Origin: an uncultured Lachnospiraceae bacterium
GTDB lineage: Bacteria; Bacillota; Clostridia; Lachnospirales; Lachnospiraceae
Reading direction: 5' to 3'
Length of the DNA stretch: 10,137 bases
Assembly (NCBI GenBank): GCA_910578115.1
Contig: CAJTPO010000032.1
Coordinates: forward strand, 41,834-51,970
Positions 1 through 7,006 of this stretch are shown here, piece after piece. The notes under the pieces were generated by a model. The model saw nothing but the letters and a program-made list of their open reading frames with translations, made no database searches and was not told the origin of the DNA. How positions within the stretch are numbered: position 1 is the first letter of the stretch; the number at the start of each line of letters is the position of its first letter. The translations under genes were made by a program, and so were the position numbers.

Positions 1-16
1 TATTCCGGCCTGTCAT
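1..16 (-). CDS. Possible start of the gene downstream of dprA (partial; topA candidate)
   Basis: An ATG lies at 16-14, one base after the dprA stop codon, with a GAAGGA ribosome binding site inside the end of dprA six bases or so upstream. Only five codons (MTGRN) are present before the window ends, so the product cannot be identified from sequence. In many Firmicutes dprA is followed by topA, DNA topoisomerase I, whose protein begins with a short lead-in before a VIVESPAK motif. That fits the position but is inference only. The spacing suggests translational coupling with dprA. Confidence 0.3.
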
Positions 17-17
17 T

Positions 18-1160
18 TTATTCCTTCTTTAAATAATATCTGCCGCCAGCCTGTCCGGCATATCCCTCTGCACATAACTGCAGCAGTTCATAACACAATT
101 CCGAAACAGCTATGGAATCACCGTGCACCATCCTGTAAGCTTCCTGCAGCCGTTCCATGGACTGCGGCTGAAAATCCAGCAGCTCCAACACCTTCCCCCG
201 AGGCTCTGCCCGCCCGGAGGCTGACTGCCCGCCGCCACTGCCTCGACCCGGATATCCGGTAAATTCTGCCTGCAGGTCCGCCAGAAGTTCTTCCGGACTC
301 GTCACCAGCTGCGCCCCCTGTCTGATCAACCTGCTGCATCCTGCACTCAGGGCATCGGTAACCCTCCCCGGAACCGCATAGACTTCACGTCCCTGCTCCA
401 ACGCCATGTCCACCGTGATCAACGTCCCACTCCGCTCTTTCGCCTCAATGACCAGAACGCCATCACACAATCCGCTGATAATGCGGTTCCTGGGCGGAAA
501 AAGCACGGCTCTCGGTTCAATCCCCGGCGGATATTCGGAACACACCCCTCCTTTGGCCAGCAGCTGCTCATACAGTTCTCTGTTCTCCTGCGGATAACAG
601 ATATCCACACCGCACCCGAGTACGCCCAGAGAATAACCACCCGCATTAAGCGCCGCCCGCTGCCCGATACCGTCGATCCCTCTCGCCATTCCGCTGATGA
701 CCTGCACACCCGCCTGCGCCAGAACGGTCCCGAATTCTTTCGCCACATATCTTCCGTACTCCGTACAGTTCCGGGCTCCGATAACAGCGATGGCCCTGCT
801 GTCATCAACCGGCAGCTTACCCGCATAATACAACGCATAAGGGGCATCCTGAATCTCCGATAGTCTATGCGGATACGCCGCTTCCCCGATCGTGACAAAG
901 GAAATCCCCCGCAGGCACATCCTCTCATATTCTTCCAGAATACCCGCAAGATCACGCTCCTTTGCCGCCGCCTGCAGTCTCACTGCCCGTTTTCCATATC
1001 GTGCATGTATCTTTTCTTCCAGGACGCCGCTCTTCGCCAGTTCATATACCGTATATGCCGTCCCCACCTGCTGAAGCCTCCGCAAAAAGGTTCTGCCATT
1101 CATCCCCGCCGCCTGATACAGCCAATGCCTGCACGCCTTCTCTGTCCGGTCTCCCGTCAT
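18..1160 (-). CDS. dprA: DNA-processing protein DprA (Smf family), RecA loader
   Basis: DprA binds single-stranded DNA entering during natural transformation and loads RecA on it; it acts in the cytosol. From the ATG at 1160 the protein has 380 residues. An N-terminal helical region (about 1-100) is followed by the Rossmann-like DprA core, seen as VIGARNCTEYGR (126-137), ISGMARGIDG (155-164), GCGVDICYP (182-190), FPPRNRIISG (221-230) and ERSGTLIT (242-249). A Gly/Ser-rich linker (about 303-318) leads to a C-terminal winged-helix domain (about 322-378). A GTG at 1217 would add 19 Arg/Lys-rich residues and overlap yifB by 20 bases. I prefer the ATG at 1160 because a GGGAG motif sits five bases before it, whereas the GTG has no Shine-Dalgarno. 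It lies 37 bases after yifB, so the two are probably cotranscribed. The family is also kept in bacteria not known to be transformable, so presence alone does not prove competence. Confidence 0.96.
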   Translation of the reverse strand: MTGDRTEKACRHWLYQAAGMNGRTFLRRLQQVGTAYTVYELAKSGVLEEKIHARYGKRAVRLQAAAKERDLAGILEEYERMCLRGISFVTIGEAAYPHRLSEIQDAPYALYYAGKLPVDDSRAIAVIGARNCTEYGRYVAKEFGTVLAQAGVQVISGMARGIDGIGQRAALNAGGYSLGVLGCGVDICYPQENRELYEQLLAKGGVCSEYPPGIEPRAVLFPPRNRIISGLCDGVLVIEAKERSGTLITVDMALEQGREVYAVPGRVTDALSAGCSRLIRQGAQLVTSPEELLADLQAEFTGYPGRGSGGGQSASGRAEPRGKVLELLDFQPQSMERLQEAYRMVHGDSIAVSELCYELLQLCAEGYAGQAGGRYYLKKE

Positions 1161-1197
1161 TCCCACTCCCTTCGTCTTTCTCTTCCTCCTTCCTTCA

Positions 1198-2748
1198 TTA
1201 CCGCTCTGACTGACCACCCATATACCGGTAGCAGATGGCCTCCGCCAGATGTTCCTCCCTGATTCTGCCGCTGCCGCCCAGATCCGCTATCGTGCGCGCC
1301 ACCTTAAGGATTCTGTGATAACCTCTGGCTGACAGATGCATAACCGAAAACATACGTTCCATATAGTTTCTTTCCTGCTCCTCCAATCCACAGTATTTCT
1401 CCACGTCTCCGGCTTCCATATCCGAATTAAACCGCAAATTCGTACCGTCAAACCGTTCAGCCTGCAGGCTTCTTGCACGCAGAACCCTCTCCCTGATACG
1501 CGCACTGCTCTCTCCCGCCGACCGCTCCAGGATATCCCGGAATTTCAGGGGTTCCACCTCCACACAAATATCAATCCGGTCCAGAATCGGACCGGACACT
1601 CTGCCCAGATACCGCTTCACTTCATAAGGCGCACAACGACATCTTGCCATATCCGGATAATATCCGCAGGGACACGGATTCATAGCCCCAACCAGCATAA
1701 AATCCGCCGGAAAAGTATAGACGCCGCTGCTCCTCGCAATCTGTATCCGCCTGTCTTCCAACGGCTGGCGCAGGATGTCCAGCGTCTCCCTTTTAAATTC
1801 AGGCAGCTCGTCCAGGAAAAGGACACCGCGGTGGCACAGACTGACAATCCCCGGAACCGGTACTCTGCCGCTTCCCGCCAGCGCCTGCCCCGTTATCGTA
1901 TGATGGGGACTCAGGAATGGCCGTCTCGTAATCAGTGCCTTCTTTGCCGAATGCAGCAGTCCCGATACACTGTAGACCGTCGATACCTCCAGACTTTCCT
2001 GCAGTGACAGCGGCGGCAGGATCGACGGAATTCTCTTCGCCAGCATAGTCTTACCGGAACCCGGCGGCCCGATCATCAACAGATGATGGAATCCTGCCGC
2101 CGCCACCTCCGCCGCCCGCTTTACCGTCTCCTGCCCGCTGATATCCGCAAAATCCAGCTCCCTGTCTTTGTCATTCTCCTTCCACAGAGACATCACATCG
2201 ATTCTGGCTGGCTCGATCAACCCCTTTTGTCCGTTCTCCAACCCCTGCAGATATTCCACGGTCTCCGTCACCCCTGCCACGCCGACGATCTCGATCCCCC
2301 CTGCCACGGCTCCCTCCATGGCATTATCCCGGGGCAGAATACATCTTCGCATCCCGCTCTCCTTTGCCCGTGTGACAACAGGCAGAACGCCCCGTACCGG
2401 CTTGACCTCTCCGTTCAGTCCCAGTTCCCCCAGCAGGACGGTTCCTGCCGTACTCTCCTTCGAAAGCCTGCCCAGACACGTCAGGATCCCCACCGCTACC
2501 GGCAGATCGAACATCGTCCCCTCCTTGCGCAGGTCCGCCGGGGACAGATTCACGTTAATGCACACAGGCGGCAGAATAATGCCCGAGTTCTTCAGCGCAA
2601 CCCGCACCCGCTCTCTCGCTTCCCGTACCTCCGAACTTAAAAGCCCCACCATCTGAAAACAGGGCAGTCCCTTCGACAGATCAACCTCCACCTGCACCAG
2701 ATGGCTGCTGATCCCGCAGACCGTACCCGACGTTATCGTACTAAACAA
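1198..2748 (-). CDS. comM: YifB/ComM family Mg-chelatase-like AAA+ ATPase
   Basis: A 516-residue member of the YifB/ComM family. In Gammaproteobacteria ComM is a hexameric helicase that promotes branch migration during transformation; the Firmicute homologue is less well studied. The N-terminal ChlI-like domain (about 1-170) contains NLSPADLRKEGTMFDLP at 67-83. The AAA+ module has Walker A GPPGSGKT (227-234), Walker B GVLFLDE (308-314) and a candidate arginine finger in ILDRIDI (R391). Four cysteines in MNPCPCGYYPD...CRC (359, 361, 370, 372) could form a metal site, as is usual in the family. The C-terminal helical part (about 440-510) carries LSARGYHRILKVARTIADL. The start is TTG at 2748, preceded by AAGGAGG with seven bases between; it gives the family-typical MFST beginning and no ATG is nearby. 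The gene is followed directly by dprA, consistent with a shared DNA-uptake or recombination role. Confidence 0.95.
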   Translation of the reverse strand: MFSTITSGTVCGISSHLVQVEVDLSKGLPCFQMVGLLSSEVREARERVRVALKNSGIILPPVCINVNLSPADLRKEGTMFDLPVAVGILTCLGRLSKESTAGTVLLGELGLNGEVKPVRGVLPVVTRAKESGMRRCILPRDNAMEGAVAGGIEIVGVAGVTETVEYLQGLENGQKGLIEPARIDVMSLWKENDKDRELDFADISGQETVKRAAEVAAAGFHHLLMIGPPGSGKTMLAKRIPSILPPLSLQESLEVSTVYSVSGLLHSAKKALITRRPFLSPHHTITGQALAGSGRVPVPGIVSLCHRGVLFLDELPEFKRETLDILRQPLEDRRIQIARSSGVYTFPADFMLVGAMNPCPCGYYPDMARCRCAPYEVKRYLGRVSGPILDRIDICVEVEPLKFRDILERSAGESSARIRERVLRARSLQAERFDGTNLRFNSDMEAGDVEKYCGLEEQERNYMERMFSVMHLSARGYHRILKVARTIADLGGSGRIREEHLAEAICYRYMGGQSER

Positions 2749-2853
2749 TGTGCTGCCTCCTTTCTATTTAAACATCTGCATATCATCTTAAGTAAAGTTC
2801 TCCGTGATCTTCGTGGTGAATAACCTGGAAATGATCATTGATCCTAAAGAATT

Positions 2854-2905
2854 AAAGAACACCTGTGAAACCGCTCTGCGCATAAAACGCAGCCGTCAGT
2901 TCTTT
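2854..2905. promoter_or_regulatory. Nested inverted repeats upstream of yifB
   Basis: An outer pair, AAAGAAC (2854-2860) and GTTCTTT (2899-2905), encloses an inner hairpin CTGCG/CGCAG (2876-2880 with 2888-2892, seven-base loop). In the yifB direction the right part is followed by a T-rich run. The element lies 105-155 bases ahead of the yifB start in an otherwise gene-free stretch. I do not recognise a known riboswitch or leader family. It could be a cis-acting RNA structure or chance; the outer 5' arm overlaps the -10 box of the promoter proposed at 2904-2909, so if that promoter is used only the inner hairpin would be transcribed. Confidence 0.3.
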
Positions 2906-2932
2906 TATAGCACACACCGGGAGAAGAAGCAA
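2904..2932 (-). promoter_or_regulatory. Candidate sigma-A promoter of yifB-dprA (extended -10)
   Basis: On the minus strand TATAAA (2904-2909) is preceded by TG with one base between, an extended -10. TTGCTT (2927-2932) sits 17 bases upstream but matches the -35 consensus only in TTG. The predicted start near 2897 would give a leader of about 148 bases before the TTG at 2748. Apart from this and the repeats, 2749-3030 holds no gene I can support; a perfect palindrome AATGATCATT lies at 2830-2839 and could be an operator. Confidence 0.35.
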
Positions 2933-3030
2933 TCCCCGGACAGCCTGTCTGCCATAGAACTTTCTGTACTCCGGCCGTCTGTGGCCATGCATTCAAACGC
3001 TATATGTAGTATATAATAAAAAAGTGCATT

Positions 3031-3056
3031 AAAAAAACACAATATCTTGTATTGTG
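3031..3056 (-). terminator. Rho-independent terminator downstream of sigK
   Basis: The minus strand reads CACAATA, a five-base loop, TATTGTG, then seven Ts (3037 down to 3031). This is a classic intrinsic terminator, AT-rich in its stem. It sits 148 bases after the sigK stop, leaving room for the short frame at 3075-3197. The reverse orientation also has a T run (3060-3063), so weak termination on the plus strand is possible. Confidence 0.8.
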
Positions 3057-3074
3057 CATTTTTCCAACGGTCTA

Positions 3075-3197
3075 TTATCCTGCTTCGTTCGGAGCCCAGC
3101 GGAACAAATTCCGGAAGAACCTCCATTTCATTTCCACAAACGATCAGGTTCTTTCGAATTTCATGTCCACCGGCTTACCCCTCCCCTTAAATCTCAT
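3075..3197 (-). pseudogene. Short basic open frame interrupted by one UGA, between sigK and its terminator
   Basis: An ATG at 3197 lies seven bases after the sigK stop, with AAAGGA (overlapping that stop) just upstream. The frame encodes 17 residues beginning MRFKGRGKPVDM and then meets TGA at 3146-3144. It stays open for 22 more codons, including KWRFFRNLFRWAPNEAG, and stops with TAA at 3077-3075, 19 bases before the sigK terminator. The predicted peptide is strongly basic and aromatic. I recognise no family. It may be a chance frame, a small gene broken by a point mutation, two tiny ORFs, or (least likely) a UGA-recoded peptide. The spacing between SD and ATG is shorter than usual. Confidence 0.25.
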
Positions 3198-3204
3198 GTG
3201 TCCT

Positions 3205-3840
3205 TTACGACATCTCATATGCCTCCCGCAGCTTCTCCAGCGCCCTTTTCTCAATCCTCGATACATAACTTCTGGAAATGCCAAGCTTACGCCCGATCTC
3301 CCGCTGGGTCACCTCATATTCGCTTGTCAGCCCGTACCGCAGGATAATGATCTCCCGTTCCCGCTCATTCAGCTTCTCACGGATCAGTCCTGACAACCTG
3401 CTCAACTTGTTCTCCGCCTCCAGCCTGTCAACCACATCGACCTGCTCCTGCTCCATGATGTCCAGCAGATTGATTTCATTTCCCTCCCGGTCCGTCCCAA
3501 TCGGCTCATACAGTGATACTTCTCTGGACGTTTTCTTCCTGGCACGCAGAAACATCAGCAGTTCATTATCGATACATCGCGATGCATAGGTGCTCAGCTT
3601 TCCTTTGCCGGAATCAAAAGAATCGATCGCCTTGATCAACCCAATGGTTCCGATCGATATCATATCTTCCGTCTCTTCATCTACATTCTGATACTTTTTG
3701 GCTATGTGGGCGACCAGACGAAGATTATGTTCGATCAACATTTCCTTGGCCGATGCACGTTCCGCCTCGCTGCCCGTCTCCATCCTTTTTAAATATATGG
3801 CCTCTTCCTTCGCAGTTAATGGTTGCTTAAATGTTTTCAA
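3205..3840 (-). CDS. sigK: RNA polymerase sporulation sigma factor SigK
   Basis: A 211-residue sigma-70 family protein matching sigma-K, the late mother-cell factor that directs coat, cortex and mother-cell lysis genes. Region 2 spans about 36-105, with the sequence LIEHNLRLVAHI...YQN, the core-binding ISIGTIGLIKAIDSF (61-75) and the -10 recognition helix. Region 4 lies at about 155-208 with a helix-turn-helix in TQREIGRKLGISRSYVSRIEKRAL (178-201), the near-diagnostic sigma-E/K signature. The start is TTG at 3840, with GGGGG six bases upstream. The protein begins MKTFKQPLT, equivalent to the mature end of Bacillus sigma-K, so the membrane-tethering pro-sequence is missing. The frame is continuous, so no skin-type prophage interrupts it. 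Sigma-E is the only close alternative, but the KQPLT opening and the lack of an N-terminal extension favour sigma-K. Confidence 0.92.
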   Translation of the reverse strand: MKTFKQPLTAKEEAIYLKRMETGSEAERASAKEMLIEHNLRLVAHIAKKYQNVDEETEDMISIGTIGLIKAIDSFDSGKGKLSTYASRCIDNELLMFLRARKKTSREVSLYEPIGTDREGNEINLLDIMEQEQVDVVDRLEAENKLSRLSGLIREKLNEREREIIILRYGLTSEYEVTQREIGRKLGISRSYVSRIEKRALEKLREAYEMS

Positions 3841-3867
3841 AAGAAGCCCCCAAAGTCCATTTACTCT

Positions 3868-3896
3868 ATTCTATGAACCGGTGACATCTTAAGTGC
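3868..3896 (-). promoter_or_regulatory. Candidate sigma-E-type promoter of sigK
   Basis: The minus strand carries CATAGAAT (3868-3875), matching seven of eight positions of the sigma-E -10 consensus CATACANT. Fourteen bases upstream is GCACTTA (3890-3896), a partial match to the sigma-E -35 (K-M-ATATT). The predicted start near 3861 gives a leader of about 20 bases containing the GGGGG ribosome binding site. Mother-cell expression of sigK under sigma-E with SpoIIID is established in Bacillus, so the call fits biology, but the -35 is weak. Confidence 0.45.
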
Positions 3897-3903
3897 CTTT
3901 CCA

Positions 3904-3932
3904 CCTGAAAATAGCCCAGGCCCTGCCGGGCC
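3904..3932 (-). terminator. Weak candidate terminator after hemW
   Basis: The minus strand forms a GC-rich hairpin GGCCC/GGGCC with a four-base loop (3932-3919), followed by TGGGCTATTTT, a poor U tract. It lies 36 bases beyond the hemW stop and just upstream of the sigK promoter candidate, so it could separate the growth operon from sporulation-timed sigK. Near-identical 11-base repeats (CCACCTGAAAA at 3901-3911, CCGCCTGAAAA at 3945-3955) flank the hairpin. Confidence 0.35.
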
Positions 3933-3967
3933 GATTTCACTCTCCCGCCTGAAAACCGCCGCAATTT

Positions 3968-5164
3968 CTATGAATCCAACAGAAATTCCGCCATAACATA
4001 ATTGCTCACATCAATCCCCAGACCCGTCAGCCTGATGTGATCCGACACGCACTCCAACAGCTCCTGCCTGTACATTTTACACAATACCCCGCCGTATACC
4101 TCCTCAATCTGCCGGCCAAACCGCTCCTGAAACTCCCGCCTGCTCACACCGCACATCATGCGGAGTCCCAGGAACATAAATTCCTCCATCTGCTCATTCC
4201 CGGTCAGCCTGCACCGCACGGGAAATCTCTGCATCTTTTCCGTATGCACCGGCTCCTCTTCCTGTCCGTCCGGCTCTTCACACCTTCTGCCCAGCCCGGT
4301 AATATATGCCGCATAATCCTCAGGTACCGTCGGATTGCTCCAGCGGACATTATCCACCATGGAAGCCGCTCCCAAACCAAATCCCGCATAATCTCCCCGC
4401 TGCCAGTATACCTTATTGTGTCTGCACTCGTACCCTTCCCTGGCATAATTGGAAATCTCATATCTGTGATACCCGCAGTCCGAAAGACAGGCATCCGTCA
4501 GCAGATACATTTCCCGGTCTTCCTCCTCCGTGGGAAAACAATAGTCGCCCCGCCTCTCGTACAGGGGTGTTCCCTCCTCCAGGATCAGGCTGTAAGCAGA
4601 GATATGCTCCGGCAGCAGCGCCGTCACCCGCCGCAGTGTCTCCCGGTAGGACGCCACGCTCTGTCCCGGCAGCGCCGCCATAAGATCGATATTGATATTC
4701 CGAAATCCGGCCTCCCGCGCCAGTCTGTAAGTCTCCAGAAAAGTCCTGTAGTCGTGTATCCTGCCGATCCGCTTCAATTCCCTGTCATCCGCAGACTGCA
4801 GACCGATGCTGATGCGATTCATACCAGCCGTTATGTATCCGCGCATCTTCTCCGACGTCACGGTTCCCGGATTAGCCTCTATTGTAACCTCCGCATCTTC
4901 CGCCACATGATAACAACGCGCAAGCGTTCCCATTACGCTGTCTACGGCCTTCGCCGTAAGCAGTGACGGTGTTCCTCCGCCCCAGAAGACAGAGATGACC
5001 TGATGCTCTTTATATTTGACGGCCTCCAGTGTGATCTCATGCCGCAGAAGATTTACATAACTCTCCATATCTGCTGCCGTCCGATCCGCCATAGACAGGA
5101 AATCGCAGTAGAGACATTTCCTGACACAAAAAGGAATGTGTATATAAATGCTCAATGCTCTCAT
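3968..5164 (-). CDS. hemW: Radical SAM heme chaperone HemW
   Basis: A 398-residue HemN-like radical SAM protein. HemW binds heme and delivers it to apo-cytochromes or other acceptors; many homologues were labelled coproporphyrinogen III oxidase in error. The [4Fe-4S]-SAM motif CxxxCxxC is C13, C17, C20 in PFCVRKCLYCDF; the SAM-binding GGGTP is at 62-66. HNKVYW (249-254) matches the HNxxYW heme-binding signature of HemW, and the N-terminal cysteine motif lacks the extra cysteine of genuine HemN, which supports HemW. A variable acidic loop (about 292-320) precedes the C-terminal HemN_C domain (about 322-395). The ATG at 5164 is fixed by the motif at residue 13. Its Shine-Dalgarno is weak. It starts 27 bases after the lepA stop, and lepA-hemW adjacency is conserved in Firmicutes, so an operon is likely. 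Confidence 0.95.
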   Translation of the reverse strand: MRALSIYIHIPFCVRKCLYCDFLSMADRTAADMESYVNLLRHEITLEAVKYKEHQVISVFWGGGTPSLLTAKAVDSVMGTLARCYHVAEDAEVTIEANPGTVTSEKMRGYITAGMNRISIGLQSADDRELKRIGRIHDYRTFLETYRLAREAGFRNINIDLMAALPGQSVASYRETLRRVTALLPEHISAYSLILEEGTPLYERRGDYCFPTEEEDREMYLLTDACLSDCGYHRYEISNYAREGYECRHNKVYWQRGDYAGFGLGAASMVDNVRWSNPTVPEDYAAYITGLGRRCEEPDGQEEEPVHTEKMQRFPVRCRLTGNEQMEEFMFLGLRMMCGVSRREFQERFGRQIEEVYGGVLCKMYRQELLECVSDHIRLTGLGIDVSNYVMAEFLLDS

Positions 5165-5191
5165 CTGCTGCTCTGGTCCGTCTCTTTCTTC

Positions 5192-7006
5192 CTACTTGTC
5201 ATCCAGCTTCAACACACTCATAAAGGCGCTCTGCGGAATCTCCACATTGCCTACCTGCCGCATGCGCTTCTTGCCTTCCTTCTGCTTCTCGAGAAGCTTC
5301 TTCTTCCGCGTGATATCACCGCCATAACACTTGGCAAGTACATCCTTGCGCATGGCTTTCACAGTCTCTCTGGCAATGATCTTGCCCCCCACTGCTGCCT
5401 GAATCGGAATCTCAAACAAATGCCTCGGAATCTCCTCCTTAAGCTTCTCACACATCCTTCTGCCCCGCTCGTAAGCACTGTCCGCATGAACGATAAAGGA
5501 AAGTGCATCTACCTCATCATGATTGATGAGAATATCAAGCTTCACCAGTTTAGACGTCTCATACCCCTTTAACTCATAGTCAAAAGAGGCGTATCCTCTG
5601 GAACGTGACTTAAGCGCATCGAAGAAATCATAAATGATCTCATTCAACGGCAGTTCATACTTAATCAATGCTCTCGAAGCTTCTATATACTCCGTACTGA
5701 TATACCGTCCCCGTCTCTCCTGACACAGCTGCATGATCGGTCCTATAAATTCGGTAGTCACCATGATCTCCGCGCTGACCACCGGCTCCTCCATAAAATC
5801 GATCTGCGCAGGATCCGGCAGATTCGACGGGTTGGTCAGTTCGATCATTTCCCCGTCCGTCTTATGCACCCTGTAAATAACGCTCGGCGCGGTGGTCACC
5901 AGATCCAGATTATATTCCCGTTCCAGCCGTTCCTGTATGATCTCCAGATGCAAAAGCCCCAGGAAACCACAACGGAAGCCGAATCCCAGCGCAATAGATG
6001 TCTCCGGCTCATAGCGCAGTGAGGCATCATTCAGCTGCAGCTTCTCCAGAGCATCCCGAAGATCCGGATACTTCGCACCATCCGCAGGATACATGCCGCA
6101 GTACACCATGGAATTAACCTTCTTATACCCTGGAAGCGGCTCAGCACAGGGATTCTTCAGATCCGTGATCGTATCGCCTACCGCCGTGTCCTTGACATTT
6201 TTAATGGAAGCAGTCAGATATCCCACCATTCCAGCCGAGAGTTCCTCACAGGGAATAAACTGTCCGGCTCCGAAATACCCCACTTCCACCACCTCTGCCG
6301 TGGCCTTCGTAGCCATCATCTGAATGGAAGTTCCTTTTGCCACCCGTCCTTCCATGATGCGGCAGAAGACGATCACGCCCTTATAAGAATCATATACGGA
6401 ATCGAAAATAAGCGCCTGCAGAGGGTTGTCCGCACTGCCGCCGGGCGCGGGGATCTTCTCCACCACCGCCTCCAGCACTTCCTCGATACCGATCCCGTTC
6501 TTCGCCGAGATCAGCGGCGCATCCTGTGCCTCGATACCGATCACATCTTCAATCTCATTCCTGACACGCTCCGGATCCGCACTGGGAAGATCGATCTTAT
6601 TGATGACCGGGAATACATCCAGATCATGGTCCAGTGCCAGGTAGACATTAGCCAGTGTCTGTGCCTCAATCCCCTGCGCCGCATCCACCACCAGAATGGC
6701 GCCGTCGCATGCCGCCAGCGAACGGCTGACTTCATAGTTAAAATCCACATGGCCGGGTGTATCTATCAGATTAAAAATATATTCATTGCCATCCTTGGCA
6801 TTGTAGATAATACGCACCGTCTGTGCCTTAATCGTAATACCGCGTTCCCGCTCCAGTTCCATATTGTCCAGAACCTGAGCCTGCATCTCCCGGCTGGTCA
6901 ACAGCCCTGTCTTCTCTATGATCCTGTCCGCCAACGTTGACTTTCCATGATCGATATGGGCTACAATACAAAAATTTCTGATCCTGCTCTGGTCTATGGC
7001 TGCCAT
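5192..7006 (-). CDS. lepA: Elongation factor 4 (LepA), ribosome-associated GTPase
   Basis: A 604-residue translational GTPase that acts on stalled or initiating 70S ribosomes. G motifs are clear: AHIDHGKST (16-24), RGIT (55-58), DTPGH (82-86), NKID (136-139) and SAKNGIG near 168-174. The order then follows the family: domain II (about 190-285), domain III (about 295-375), an EF-G-like domain V (about 400-480) and the LepA-specific C-terminal domain ending RKKKLLEKQKEGKKRMRQVG...FMSVLKLD. The frame stays open to 7087, but the start is placed at the ATG at 7006 because AGGAGGG lies four bases before it and MAAIDQSRIRNFCIVAHIDHG is the usual LepA beginning. It appears to have its own sigma-A promoter with a long leader, and is followed by hemW. 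Confidence 0.98.
   Translation of the reverse strand: MAAIDQSRIRNFCIVAHIDHGKSTLADRIIEKTGLLTSREMQAQVLDNMELERERGITIKAQTVRIIYNAKDGNEYIFNLIDTPGHVDFNYEVSRSLAACDGAILVVDAAQGIEAQTLANVYLALDHDLDVFPVINKIDLPSADPERVRNEIEDVIGIEAQDAPLISAKNGIGIEEVLEAVVEKIPAPGGSADNPLQALIFDSVYDSYKGVIVFCRIMEGRVAKGTSIQMMATKATAEVVEVGYFGAGQFIPCEELSAGMVGYLTASIKNVKDTAVGDTITDLKNPCAEPLPGYKKVNSMVYCGMYPADGAKYPDLRDALEKLQLNDASLRYEPETSIALGFGFRCGFLGLLHLEIIQERLEREYNLDLVTTAPSVIYRVHKTDGEMIELTNPSNLPDPAQIDFMEEPVVSAEIMVTTEFIGPIMQLCQERRGRYISTEYIEASRALIKYELPLNEIIYDFFDALKSRSRGYASFDYELKGYETSKLVKLDILINHDEVDALSFIVHADSAYERGRRMCEKLKEEIPRHLFEIPIQAAVGGKIIARETVKAMRKDVLAKCYGGDITRKKKLLEKQKEGKKRMRQVGNVEIPQSAFMSVLKLDDK

Noticed and set aside
1161..1217. 19-residue N-terminal extension of DprA from a GTG inside yifB
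   Set aside because: It has no Shine-Dalgarno and a low-complexity Arg/Lys sequence; the ATG at 1160 has GGGAG properly spaced.
2804..3016. 70-codon plus-strand frame from GTG in the gap before yifB
   Set aside because: There is no Shine-Dalgarno, no recognisable domain, and it overlaps the candidate yifB promoter and its inverted repeats.
2905..3126. 73-codon minus-strand frame starting after sigK
   Set aside because: It reads through the strong sigK terminator, lacks a ribosome binding site and has an incoherent composition.
4037..4966. Long open frame on the plus strand opposite hemW (and similar ones opposite yifB, spoIIP and dprA)
   Set aside because: They are antisense shadows of strongly supported minus-strand genes, with no ribosome binding sites and low-complexity products rich in His, Pro, Arg and Ser.
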